Shown in pieces: positions 26,012-34,066 of a stretch of 58,375 nucleotides of DNA (positions are counted from its first letter, which is position 1; each line of letters starts with the position of its first letter). Origin of the DNA: Argonema galeatum A003/A1. Its GTDB lineage: Bacteria; Cyanobacteriota; Cyanobacteriia; Cyanobacteriales; Aerosakkonemataceae. The notes under the pieces were generated by a model. The model had not been told where the DNA came from. It ran no database searches and was given only the letters and a program-made list of their open reading frames with translations. The stretch is taken from NCBI RefSeq assembly GCF_023333595.1, contig NZ_JAIQZM010000039.1:1-58375 (forward strand). Direction: 5' to 3'. The position numbers and the translations under genes are program-made.

Positions 26012-28474
26012 ATGACTGCTGCTAACAGCACCGATTTTCAAGCATATCTGAAATCGATTTGCAGTGACGAAAAATATCAGGGTTGGCAGGATTTTTATAC
26101 GCCAACCGATGCTTTACACCGTCAACGCATCGAAAAGAGGCAACCACCGCGAGGGTTGAATTTAAGCTTGATGGTGCAAACGATACCGCCACCAGAAGAA
26201 AAAGCAGAAAAAGAACAAGTCGAACGGCTGGAGGTACTGGCAGGATTACGCAAATATGCCGATAATCATCTGTTATTGGTGGGAAAACCCGGTTCGGGGA
26301 AATCGACAGCTTTAGAACGGCTATTGTGGGAAGAAGCAGAGAAAGCGAGACAGAAGCAAACCCCACCCCCTAACCCCCTCCCCGTTGACGGGGAGGGGGG
26401 ACAAGACGGGGAGGGGGGACAAGACGGGGAGGGGGGACAAGACGGGAAGGGGGGACAGAAAATTCCGGTTTTGGTGGAACTGCGCCTCTATAAAACTTCG
26501 GTATTGGGGATTATTGGCGATTTTTTGTTTCAGCATCGATGCAGGTTAAACGAGGCGGAGATTGAAGAACTGCTGTTTGGGGGAAGATTTTTGCTGCTTG
26601 TCGATGGGTGGAATGAATTGCCAAATGAAGAAGCGAGAAGAGATGTCAAGATATTTCGGGAGAAATACCAGCGCTTTACGCCGATGATTTTCACGACGAG
26701 GGAGTTAGCGGGGGATATTGGTATTGAAAAAAAGCTGGAAATGCTGCGGCTGACAGAAGAACAAATGCAGCAGTTTGTCCTGACTTATTTGCCAGAAGAA
26801 GGGGAACGTTTATTACAGCAATTGCAGGGACGTTTGCGAGAGTTGGGGGAAACGCCGCTATTGCTGTGGATGATATGCGAACTATTTAATAGCACAGGCA
26901 ATATACCGCCGAATCTCGGTTTAGTGTTTCGCTGTTTCGCTGAAAGTTATGATAGCCAAATCAAACAGGATGTCTCTACAGATGAATCTCGCAGTCAATG
27001 GTTTTTGCTATTGAAGCATTTGGCATTTAAGATGATGTGGGGGAAAACAGCGACGGATTTGCGAGTGACGATACCGAAAGAAGAAGCTGAAGAGATTTTG
27101 ACTGATTTTTTAGCTAAAAAAAAGTTTGATAAGCCTCGCGAATGTGCTTTTGACTGGCTGAATGATTTACTGAAATATCACCTGATTCAACCTACAAATA
27201 GCAATCGGGAAATAGAATTTCATCACCAGTTGCTTCAGGAATATTACGCAGCAGAAAAGCTACTGGTGCAGTTGCCTAAACTCAGTGATGATACGCTAAA
27301 ACGAGATTATCTCAATTATTTGAAGTGGACAGAACCGCTGGCGCTGATGTTGGCATTGGTGGAGGATGAGGCGCAGGCGTTGCGAGTTGTGAAGTTAGCG
27401 CTTGAGGTGGATTTGCGGTTAGGGGCGAGGTTGGCGGGGGAGGTGAAGGAGGATTTTCAGGAGAAGAGTGTTGATTTAGTGGTTAAATTAGAAATTGATC
27501 CTGTTCTGAAGGTTGAATTTTTGGGTTTAACCCGTTCTGAAAAAGCTGTTACGCTTTTAATTCAGGTTTTGAATGATGAAAATTCTTTTGTTCGTAGCAG
27601 TGCGGCTGAAGCATTAGGAAAAATCGGCAACTCCCAGGCGTTTGATGCTTTAATTCAGGCTTTGAATCATAAAGATTCTGATGTTCGTGGGAGTGCGGCT
27701 GAAGCATTAGGAAAAATCGGCAACTCCCAGGCGGTTGATGCTTTAATTCAGGCTTTGAATGATGAAGATTCTCCTGTTCGTTGGAGTGCGGCTGGCGCAT
27801 TAGGAAAAATCGGCAACTCCCAGGCGGTTGATGCTTTAATTCAGGCTTTGAATCATGAATATTTTGATGTTCGTTGGAGGGCGGCTGAAGCATTAGGAAA
27901 TATCGGTAGCCCTGAATTACTGCCCCATCTCACTCCATATTTGAAAACAGATAATGAACTCAACGCATTAAAAGCAATCTCTAGCATTCAAAGCCGTTGC
28001 AAATACTATAATTATGAAATATACACATCTCCCGCACCTGAAAAACAAAAGCCCAAAAATCCTATAATAGATACGTTAAACACGATAAAGGAAACATTCA
28101 ACACCATGTCAGAAACTCCCAAAGTTCAAATGAATTTCCATGACAAAGTATATGGTGCTGCTGGAAATGTTGAAGGCGATCAAATAGTTAACGCCCCAAA
28201 ACAAAATCTCGCAGAATCCGCCGCCGAAATTCAACAATTGCTAGAACAACTAGCTAAAAATAACCAAATAATCGTCCAATCTGACAATCAAGCTGTTGTA
28301 GTTTCAGCGATTCACGAAGAAATCAAGCGCAATCCAACAATTAAAGCGCGGTTGTGTAATGCTTTAAAAGCTGGTGGAACAGAGGCTTTGAAGGTAGCAT
28401 TAGATGCGATATTTAAAAATCCAGCCGTCAGCATTTCAGTGGAGACAATCAAAGGATTTATTGAAGCAGAGTAG
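26012..28474 (+). CDS. NACHT-type NTPase with HEAT repeats and GNVEGD tail domain
   Basis: This is an 820-residue STAND protein. Walker A is GKPGSGKSTALERLLW (~residue 91) and Walker B LLLVDGWNELP (~195), the NACHT style. After a winged-helix region come four near-identical 31-residue HEAT repeats (VDALIQALNDEDSPVRWSAA), encoded by 93-bp DNA repeats at about 27550-27910. The last ~110 residues (GAAGNVEGDQIVN, then LAESAAEIQQLLEQLAKN to VETIKGFIEAE) form a separate module that I recognise only as a recurrent cyanobacterial tail domain. NACHT proteins are known bacterial immune sensors (NLR-like), but this design also occurs in uncharacterised regulators, so defence is inference. Residues ~120-150 are a repeat-derived GEGGQD linker inserted right after the P-loop helix. 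Confidence 0.8.
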   Translation: MTAANSTDFQAYLKSICSDEKYQGWQDFYTPTDALHRQRIEKRQPPRGLNLSLMVQTIPPPEEKAEKEQVERLEVLAGLRKYADNHLLLVGKPGSGKSTALERLLWEEAEKARQKQTPPPNPLPVDGEGGQDGEGGQDGEGGQDGKGGQKIPVLVELRLYKTSVLGIIGDFLFQHRCRLNEAEIEELLFGGRFLLLVDGWNELPNEEARRDVKIFREKYQRFTPMIFTTRELAGDIGIEKKLEMLRLTEEQMQQFVLTYLPEEGERLLQQLQGRLRELGETPLLLWMICELFNSTGNIPPNLGLVFRCFAESYDSQIKQDVSTDESRSQWFLLLKHLAFKMMWGKTATDLRVTIPKEEAEEILTDFLAKKKFDKPRECAFDWLNDLLKYHLIQPTNSNREIEFHHQLLQEYYAAEKLLVQLPKLSDDTLKRDYLNYLKWTEPLALMLALVEDEAQALRVVKLALEVDLRLGARLAGEVKEDFQEKSVDLVVKLEIDPVLKVEFLGLTRSEKAVTLLIQVLNDENSFVRSSAAEALGKIGNSQAFDALIQALNHKDSDVRGSAAEALGKIGNSQAVDALIQALNDEDSPVRWSAAGALGKIGNSQAVDALIQALNHEYFDVRWRAAEALGNIGSPELLPHLTPYLKTDNELNALKAISSIQSRCKYYNYEIYTSPAPEKQKPKNPIIDTLNTIKETFNTMSETPKVQMNFHDKVYGAAGNVEGDQIVNAPKQNLAESAAEIQQLLEQLAKNNQIIVQSDNQAVVVSAIHEEIKRNPTIKARLCNALKAGGTEALKVALDAIFKNPAVSISVETIKGFIEAE
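26387..26458 (+). repeat. Four 18-bp tandem repeats in the NACHT coding region
   Basis: Unit GACGGGGAGGGGGGACAA is present three times exactly and once with two changes. It encodes (D)GEGGQ repeats. The array grew from a CCCCTCCCCGTTGACGGGGAGG hairpin that is of the intergenic type, so a palindromic element probably entered the gene and expanded in frame. Confidence 0.9.
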
Positions 28475-28502
28475 GGTTTGTTGATTTGGACAATTAGCCT
28501 GT

Positions 28503-28635
28503 CTGGGAATCAATTTGCTTGCATCGGCGAACACACCCGTCTGCGAATCAATTCGTTTGCATCTGCGAACAAGCCCGCCTGCGAATCAATTCGTTTGCAT
28601 CTGCGAACAAGCCCGCCTGCGAATCAATTCGCAGG
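28503..28635. repeat. 38-bp tandem repeat, ~3.5 copies
   Basis: Copies begin at 28503 (diverged), 28541, 28579 and 28617 (partial). The second and third are identical (start CTGCGAATCAATTCGTTTGC). The last copy ends in GCGAATCAATTCGC, a perfect palindrome. Confidence 0.9.
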
Positions 28636-28954
28636 CTAATAGCGAAAGTCGTCTGAAGACGACTGGTGGAAGCAGAAATTCAGTCCACTTAAGTGGACTT
28701 CAGCTATTAGCCTGGGATTTGAATCCCAGGTGGGATGACAACGAAGCGATTGATTTTTGTTTACCTTTTACCATGCGATTTGCGTTGATAATTAAGATGC
28801 GAAATCGCTCTTTTCTACCCCAAATCAATCCCAGAAGTTTGCTTTTCTTTGGCTTCTTTAATTTCACGCACCCGTTTTTGATATTTATATGCGATCGCTT
28901 TTTCTCTTCAGTCGGCGCAGGGAACCCCACCCCCAAACCCCCTCCCCGTTCACA

Positions 28955-29040
28955 GGGAGGGGGCTAAGAGAGAAAGCTAAGAAAGAAAGCTAAGGGAGGG
29001 GGCTAAGAGAGAAAGCTAAGAAAGAAAGCTAAGGGAGGGG
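28955..29040. repeat. 39-bp tandem repeat, two copies plus start of a third
   Basis: The unit begins GGGAGGGGGCTAAGAGAGAA. Copies lie at 28955-28993 and 28994-29032. Each has internal GAAAGCTAAG sub-repeats. It abuts the stop codon of the glycosylase gene. Confidence 0.85.
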
Positions 29041-29041
29041 G

Positions 29042-29737
29042 TTAAGTTAATTCATCCAACTTAGCGCGAACTGCTTGAATATCCTGCCACATCAACCACT
29101 TCGGACTACCCTGTTCCTTAGAAGGATTTCGCAACAAATACGCTGGATGCAAAATCGGCATACAAAGTCGCCCTTCCCATTCCATCCAACTACCTCTAAT
29201 TTTCGTAATTCCCCTCTTATCGCCAGTCAAACTTTTAACAGCAGTCGCCCCAGTCAATAAAATAATTTTGGGATTAACTAGGCGAATTTGTTCTAGCAAA
29301 TAAGGTTTGCAAGCGGCGATTTCATCCGGTGTGGGAACGCGGTTTTCGGGTGGTCGGCATTTATTCACATTACAAAGGTAAACATCCTTATCGCTACTCA
29401 ACCCAACCGCTGCGAGAATTTTCTCTAACAGTTGACCCGCTTTACCGACAAATGGCAAACCCGTCTCGTCTTCATTTTGACCGGGCGCTTCCCCGATAAT
29501 CATGATCGGGGCTTGTGGATTGCCGCGTCCAACGACAGCATGAGTGCGGGTGTTTCCCAAACGACAGCGATCGCACTGGTTACAATGATTCGCTAATTGG
29601 TCTAATGTTTGATAAGTACCGGGAGGAATGGGTATTTTTGCACTGGTGGGAATCAAATCTGACCCAAAGGCTGACAGGGTAGATGTTTCGCCATCAGGTA
29701 AAAGGTCAAAAAGGCTGAGCTGTTCTTGGCTGGGCAT
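29042..29737 (-). CDS. Family 4-type uracil-DNA glycosylase (Fe-S)
   Basis: The 231-residue protein has the family-4 UDG layout. Cys ligands CNQCDRC begin the iron-sulfur site, joined by later Cys residues (NVNKCRPP and AACKPYLL). The catalytic motif is GEAPGQNEDETGLPFVG, and motif HPAYLLRNP lies near the C-terminus. Such enzymes excise uracil from deaminated DNA in base-excision repair. The first ~40 residues (MPSQEQLSLFDLLPDGET...) form a variable extension common in cyanobacterial copies. It follows, in the same direction and after only 27 bp, a small protein with an SSB-like acidic tail. Confidence 0.9.
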   Translation of the reverse strand: MPSQEQLSLFDLLPDGETSTLSAFGSDLIPTSAKIPIPPGTYQTLDQLANHCNQCDRCRLGNTRTHAVVGRGNPQAPIMIIGEAPGQNEDETGLPFVGKAGQLLEKILAAVGLSSDKDVYLCNVNKCRPPENRVPTPDEIAACKPYLLEQIRLVNPKIILLTGATAVKSLTGDKRGITKIRGSWMEWEGRLCMPILHPAYLLRNPSKEQGSPKWLMWQDIQAVRAKLDELT

Positions 29738-29764
29738 AGATTGAATGGCAACGTTTCCAAGGCA

Positions 29765-30022
29765 TTAAAACGGCATATCATCGTCGTCGAAACCGTCCTG
29801 GGGAGGAAAATCATCACTCTCTTCCGGCTGTGGCTCATTTTCCGGTTCTGTTTGCATATCGATCCAGCGTTTGGCTTGCTTGAGTGCTTCTTTCTCGTTT
29901 TTGGCGTTGTGAACTGGGATAAAGCATTTGCCACCGGAGTTCCAGACTTCTACGCAGAATACTGGTCTGGCTTCGATAATCCAACCTTTGTAAATTTCTG
30001 GTGAACTCATAGTCGATCCCAA
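29765..30022 (-). CDS. Small protein with SSB-like acidic C-terminal tip
   Basis: The product is 85 residues (or 81 from the internal MSSPEIYKGW start). A compact beta-rich domain of ~55 residues (GWIIEARPVFCVEVWNSGGK, then CFIPVHNAKNEKEALKQAKR) is followed by a disordered acidic tail ending DGFDDDDMPF. The last residues closely match the conserved tip of bacterial SSB (DFDDDIPF in E. coli), the docking site for RecO, RecQ, PriA, uracil-DNA glycosylase and others. The N-terminal part is not an OB fold that I can recognise. With the glycosylase gene just downstream, a role in recruiting repair enzymes is an attractive inference. Confidence 0.75.
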   Translation of the reverse strand: MGSTMSSPEIYKGWIIEARPVFCVEVWNSGGKCFIPVHNAKNEKEALKQAKRWIDMQTEPENEPQPEESDDFPPQDGFDDDDMPF

Positions 30023-30337
30023 TTCTCTATCCTGTTGCTACATATCGCCTAACCTTAGAATACTGTTAACTTAAGGATAATTGTAGTAACGCAAGTTGCT
30101 AGTTATAAGCTTATGGGTTTCGATCCCCCTAAATCCCCCTTAAAAAGGGGGACTTTGAATCCGGTTCCCCCCTTTTTAAGGGGGACTTTGAATCCGATTC
30201 CCCCCTTAAAAAGGGGGGCTAGGGGGGATCGAACCGACAATATTTGTAACTAGCAACTTACGTTAGTAGTACTTGGTTTTTGTTTAGAAGGGCTCTACGT
30301 ATTCGGCGTCGAGTCTGAAACAAACTATTGCAGTACT
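30023..30337. other. Intergenic stretch filled by a composite palindromic element
   Basis: Outer ends TAACGCAAGTTGCTAGTTA (30087-30105) and TAACTAGCAACTTACGTTA (30247-30265) are exact inverted copies. The inner core (about 30120-30237) has three CCCCCTT/AAAAAGGGGG-type hairpin arms and two direct ACTTTGAATCCG segments. No gene or obvious promoter is visible in the rest. Confidence 0.8.
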
Positions 30338-31708
30338 TCAGTTGCCAAAATTAGTCCGAGGCGATGCTTGCAGAATTTCTTTTACTTTATTCTGGGCCGA
30401 TCGCATTAGCTGTTGCGCTTCTGCATAAGCGGTCGTCCCCGTTTTAACGTTCTCCAATTGATTAATAATTGTCTGGATCTGACCGAGGGTTCGATCGCGA
30501 TCGACTGAGGAAGCATTGCGGGTGGTATTCGCAAGTAAAGATTCGATTTGACTTTTAGCCATCTCCAGATCTCTTACAGAAGCTTGTTCCATTTCCAACC
30601 TAGTTCGTACTGTTCCCACGTCACTTTGATATTTAGCTAGTAATTTTTGCGCTTCTACGTAGCCAGAGTCCTCTACTCGAACTGCTTCCAGCCGATCGAT
30701 CGCCTGTGACCACAATTTTTGGATTTCCTGCCACTCACTAGCACTATGAGGCGGATTCTGCGCCTTTTGACCAGCCGCTATAGCAAATTGCTCCGCGACC
30801 TCAATCAAAGTTTCCGTTCTAGCACTCTTTGCGGCTATACTGGCAACTTCTTGAAAATCGCGCTGATAAGCTGCTAATTTAGTTCTTGATGTTCTTCCGA
30901 TCAGTGTTTGCTGGGGCAGTTGATTTATCTGATCCAAAGCCGCTTGCCATGCTGCGATCGCTTTTTCTCGGTCTGCAACTGTTGACGCCTGTTCGTATTG
31001 CTGCTTAGCTGTGTTGAGCGCTTGTTCTCCTTGAGTTAGTAGCGTTTGGGCTTGCTTTTCTTGAAATAGCTTCGCTTCCATGCGCCCCACATTTGCTCTC
31101 GCTGCTTTAAACTCATCAAAGGTAAACTGCCAACCAAACCAAGCGGCGTATTTAGGCCAATAGCCTAAAAACCAAACTGGCAAAGCATCCAGGTGTTTTT
31201 GCGCTTCTTTTACTTTGACTGCGCCTAAGTCCAAATCGGCTGAACTGGTAGCTTGGTTTACCAACTGGTCGGCTTGTTCCACTGATGCGATCGCCCGCCG
31301 ATAGTTATAATCCATACTCATATAGCTGGGTAGTAGCAAAATGGGTAATGTTCGCGCTACCGGCCAGCGAATCATCGGATAAGGTAGGTTCAGTACCCAA
31401 ATTGCCCCAGCAGATCCAGCTAAAAATACAGCCGCAAATTTTATTTTGCTCCACGCACCGGGGGGACAGTTGGCTTTGGCGGCTTGTTTGAGAACTTTTT
31501 CGCTAAAGTTGGGGAAAAAATCTATAACTGTCTCCCGCAGTTCTTGGTAAGAAAGAGGTTCGCCTGTTTGCGATCGCAGTCTTTCTAACCGCTTCAGCAC
31601 AATGTCTCGCTGTACATCTCCCGCCAGCACATCTTTAGAGCATCGCTTCACTTCAGTAGCAAGAATTTCAAAGGCGCGGTCATACAGACGAGGCATATAG
31701 TATACCAA
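30338..31708 (-). CDS. Membrane-anchored coiled-coil protein, cyanobacterial hypothetical
   Basis: This 456-residue protein begins with a ~75-residue cytosolic domain (MPRLYDRAFEILATEVKRCSKDVLAGD). One or two hydrophobic segments follow (IKFAAVFLAGSAGAIWVL and VARTLPILLLPSYM), and the remainder is a long alpha-helical/coiled-coil region (residues ~130-450) rich in Gln and Ala. The recurring ~60-residue helical pattern (AIAAWQAALDQINQLP, then EIQKLWSQAIDRLEAV, then TIINQLENVKTGT) suggests TPR-like or spectrin-like repeats. No enzyme motif is seen. Function unknown; a scaffold in the envelope is plausible. Confidence 0.75.
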   Translation of the reverse strand: MVYYMPRLYDRAFEILATEVKRCSKDVLAGDVQRDIVLKRLERLRSQTGEPLSYQELRETVIDFFPNFSEKVLKQAAKANCPPGAWSKIKFAAVFLAGSAGAIWVLNLPYPMIRWPVARTLPILLLPSYMSMDYNYRRAIASVEQADQLVNQATSSADLDLGAVKVKEAQKHLDALPVWFLGYWPKYAAWFGWQFTFDEFKAARANVGRMEAKLFQEKQAQTLLTQGEQALNTAKQQYEQASTVADREKAIAAWQAALDQINQLPQQTLIGRTSRTKLAAYQRDFQEVASIAAKSARTETLIEVAEQFAIAAGQKAQNPPHSASEWQEIQKLWSQAIDRLEAVRVEDSGYVEAQKLLAKYQSDVGTVRTRLEMEQASVRDLEMAKSQIESLLANTTRNASSVDRDRTLGQIQTIINQLENVKTGTTAYAEAQQLMRSAQNKVKEILQASPRTNFGN

Positions 31709-31845
31709 GAAACTAATTCATTTTCGCAGGCAATTCTTTGTGGTGAACCCAGCTTTCTCTATAAGCTCATTGTTACACTCGATCGCAGCTTTGGGAATAC
31801 TGTCTCCAGTCTAGCTGACCGAGATCACTTTAATTTTCTGAAGCG

Positions 31846-31938
31846 ATGAGCAATACTACGGTAGAACGCAGCCTCAACCTAAAGGTGCGGCGTGCAGTAG
31901 GCGTGTTGCTCGCGCCGGGTGCTTTTCTTGGATTGTAA
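31846..31938 (+). other. Possible 30-codon leader ORF upstream of cysC
   Basis: ATG 31846 opens a 30-codon frame (SNTTVERSLNLKVRRAVGVLL...) ending 30 bp before the cysC start. The product is basic with a hydrophobic end. No strong ribosome site is visible and nothing proves translation; it is listed because it fills the space just before cysC. Confidence 0.2.
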
Positions 31939-31968
31939 CCTATGGGCAGATGTTGGGAGTTAACTTAA

Positions 31969-32499
31969 ATGAAACAAGTTGGTGTAACAGTATGGTTTAC
32001 TGGCCTTAGCGGTGCCGGTAAGACTACGATCAGTCGGGCTGTGGAGTTGGCGTTGCGATCGCGCGACTACTCTATAGAAATCCTTGATGGGGATGTAGTG
32101 CGCGAGAACTTGACAAAAGACTTAGGTTTTAGTAAAGAAGACCGCTACGAGAACATCCGCCGCATTGGTTTCGTGGCGCATCTGTTGAGTAGGAATGGCG
32201 TAATTGTTTTGGTTTCGGCTATTTCGCCTTACCGCGAGATGCGAGAAGAGGCAAAGAACCGAATCAAAGATTTTATCGAAGTTTACGTGAATGCACCTCT
32301 AGCAGTCTGCGAAGAACGCGATGTCAAAGGGCTTTATAAGAAAGCACGCGCTGGAAAAATTCAGCATTTTACTGGCATTGACGACCCCTATGAAGCGCCG
32401 CTACAGCCGGATGTGGAATGTCACACCGAGATAGAAAGTGTAGAAGAAAGTGTGGCTAAGGTTTTGCACAAGTTGGAAGCTGGTGGTTATATAAACTAG
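31969..32499 (+). CDS. cysC: Adenylyl-sulfate kinase
   Basis: The 176-residue protein has the P-loop FTGLSGAGKTT (residues ~10-20), the APS-kinase motif DGDVVRENLTKDLGFSKEDR with the phosphoryl-acceptor region, and the lid segment KGLYKKARAGKIQHFTGIDDPYE. It phosphorylates APS to PAPS for sulfate assimilation and sulfation. GGGAG lies ~9 nt before the ATG. It stands alone, not in a sulfate operon. Its stop codon is formed by the outer arm of the composite palindrome at 32497-32638. Confidence 0.95.
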   Translation: MKQVGVTVWFTGLSGAGKTTISRAVELALRSRDYSIEILDGDVVRENLTKDLGFSKEDRYENIRRIGFVAHLLSRNGVIVLVSAISPYREMREEAKNRIKDFIEVYVNAPLAVCEERDVKGLYKKARAGKIQHFTGIDDPYEAPLQPDVECHTEIESVEESVAKVLHKLEAGGYIN

Positions 32500-32638
32500 A
32501 ACACCGATTCAGTATTCGTAGGGGCTCCGCATTCGGGCAGGAAATATAGGGCAAGAGCGATAGATTTTTTGCCCGAATGCTTCGCCCCTACAAGCTAAAA
32601 AGGCACCAATCAATAATTATTACTGAATCGGTGTTCTA
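32497..32638. repeat. Composite palindromic element abutting cysC
   Basis: Outer arms TAGAACACCGATTCAGTA (32497-32514) and the exact inverse (32621-32638) enclose an inner hairpin GTAGGGGCTCCGCATTCGGG (32518-) against GCCCGAATGCTTCGCCCCTAC (32571-32591). The inner type also occurs near 70-155, 34225-34245 and 54310-54383. Confidence 0.88.
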
Positions 32639-32753
32639 GGGGCTAGAAAAGTCAAAATTAAAAAATAAAATGGGCTAGGAAGAAGAATTGCAAATTTTAG
32701 ATTTCAGATTGCAGATTGAATTTCAAATCTAAAATCTAAAATTCCCCACTCCC

Positions 32754-33533
32754 TTACATATAACGAGTTAATTGAACTCGGAAGCGGTCTTTTTTGGTAA
32801 TAGCTACTTCGCCAACTTCGAGGCGTCCTTTACCGCGAATGGCGATTAAGTCGCCTTGTTTAACTTGGTGACTGGCTGAGGTGATATCTTTCCAATTGAC
32901 TCGGACATCACCGCCATCGATTAAATCGACCATTTTGGTGCGGGACATCCCAAACCCGGCTGATGCGATCGCATCCAGCCGCAAAGATGCTTCTACTGTT
33001 GTTAATTCTTTCTTTTTCGGTTCTTTGAACTTCAGTTCGCTCAAGTCGATCTGCTGAGTTTTCACCGGGACCGATCGCACTTGCGTCAAATGCTGTCCCA
33101 GATATTCTACCATTTCTGGAACTACAATTGCCTGAGCCCCTCGCTCTCCCAGCACAATCATGTCGCCAGTTTTTTCTCGCATAATCCCGCATCCCAACAT
33201 GGAACCTAGAAAGTCGCGGTGAGTGGCGGTATCGAACAAAAAGTTACCGGCAATTTCCAGCGCCGCAATATCTACCTGAGATTGGTCGAGGGGAAGTTCC
33301 GATCGCGCGATCGCAACTCGTTGTCGTTCGGCTTGCGGATAACCTCCCCAAGCCAACAGATGCACTTCTGTCAAGCGTGCGAACATCTGCTGAACCTCCG
33401 CCAATTCTGGTGGCGAAAGAAAATCTGTAAACACAATTTCCCAGGTTTTGATAGCTTGTTCGGCTAAGTCAATTACCCGACGCGCAGTGTCTCGATTTTC
33501 GATTCCCTTTAAAAGTTCTTCCCTTGGCAACAT
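32754..33533 (-). CDS. Photosystem II S4-domain protein
   Basis: This 259-residue protein belongs to the cyanobacterial/plastid family known as photosystem II S4-domain proteins. The N-terminal ~180 residues are a YlmH-like domain (FTDFLSPPELAEVQQMF, GGYPQAERQRVAIA, HRDFLGSMLGCGIMREKTGD). The C-terminal S4 RNA-binding module reads LRLDAIASAGFGMSRTKMVDL, then GGDVRVNWK. YlmH relatives act on stalled ribosomes; the cyanobacterial member was linked to photosystem II by association, so the exact role is open. The ATG at 33533 (MLPREELLKGIENRD) is the usual start. Confidence 0.9.
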   Translation of the reverse strand: MLPREELLKGIENRDTARRVIDLAEQAIKTWEIVFTDFLSPPELAEVQQMFARLTEVHLLAWGGYPQAERQRVAIARSELPLDQSQVDIAALEIAGNFLFDTATHRDFLGSMLGCGIMREKTGDMIVLGERGAQAIVVPEMVEYLGQHLTQVRSVPVKTQQIDLSELKFKEPKKKELTTVEASLRLDAIASAGFGMSRTKMVDLIDGGDVRVNWKDITSASHQVKQGDLIAIRGKGRLEVGEVAITKKDRFRVQLTRYM

Positions 33534-33556
33534 CGTTCAATTTTAGATTTTAGATT

Positions 33557-34066
33557 TTATCGATCGGCGGCATAACCCTGGATATTTTCAGGCTCAAATT
33601 GGCGGAGTATGGTGGTAGCTTGGCCTGTCATATTTTCAGAACCACGAACGATAATTAAGTATTTACCAGCATTAAGACGATTGCGATAGGGTAAAGCATC
33701 ACCGCTGCCAAATAATAGACCTGTGCCACCACCAATAAAAATACTGCCCATTAATCCACCGATCGCACCGAGGAGGCCACCGATCAAATGATCGCCGATT
33801 TCACCCGCCCAGGCAAAGGTGTTTAAATTAGTTTGCAGGCTGAATGCTAGACCAGCCACAAAGCCAAACGGCACTAGCCAATATCCCATTAGCTTAGCTT
33901 GGTTCTGAGCTTGCTCGTTGGGATCGATCAAGCCGAACTCGTCAGCACTTTTGTACCCTCTGCCCAGGATGGATACTTTATCCATCGGTAAGCCTTCTTT
34001 CTCTAGGGCAGAATAAGCTTCTTCTGCCTGAATGCGGTCTGCCAATACGGCAACGAGGTAATTCAT
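33557..34066 (-). CDS. Membrane protein with general-stress 17M-like N-domain
   Basis: The product is 169 residues from ATG 34066 (MNYLVAVLADRIQAEEAYSALEKEG; the longer frame to 34105 is less likely). A ferredoxin-like GSP17M/YflT-type domain (residues 1-45) is followed by a Gly-rich hydrophobic hairpin (WLVPFGFVAGLAFSL and IGGLLGAIGGLMGSIFIGGGTGLLFG) and a soluble end (KYLIIVRGSENMTGQATTILRQF) that completes the fold. Similar cyanobacterial proteins are uncharacterised. It is the next gene upstream of the PSII S4 gene on the same strand; the two may be co-transcribed (23-bp gap). Confidence 0.75.
   Translation of the reverse strand: MNYLVAVLADRIQAEEAYSALEKEGLPMDKVSILGRGYKSADEFGLIDPNEQAQNQAKLMGYWLVPFGFVAGLAFSLQTNLNTFAWAGEIGDHLIGGLLGAIGGLMGSIFIGGGTGLLFGSGDALPYRNRLNAGKYLIIVRGSENMTGQATTILRQFEPENIQGYAADR

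Larger units (their letters stand above)
28475..29041. other. Repeat-only stretch between the NACHT gene and the glycosylase gene
   Basis: No credible gene. It holds three and a half 38-bp tandem repeats (28503-28635), hairpins GTCGTCTGAAGACGAC (28649-28664), GTCCACTTAAGTGGAC (28683-28698) and CCTGGGATTTGAATCCCAGG (28711-28730), a C/G-rich hairpin near 28925-28965, and a 39-bp tandem duplication (28955-29032). The 150-codon open frame at 28515-28967 is built largely from these repeats. Confidence 0.75.

Noticed and set aside
27549..27893. 114-codon minus-strand frame in the NACHT gene
   Set aside because: It is the antisense shadow of the HEAT repeats, which is why it looks repetitive.
28503..28635. 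Regular repeats that could suggest a CRISPR array
   Set aside because: The 38-bp units follow each other directly without variable spacers, and no cas gene is present.
28515..28967. 150-codon frame after the NACHT gene
   Set aside because: Its residues are translations of the 38-bp tandem repeat and of palindromic repeats, so there is no independent support for coding.
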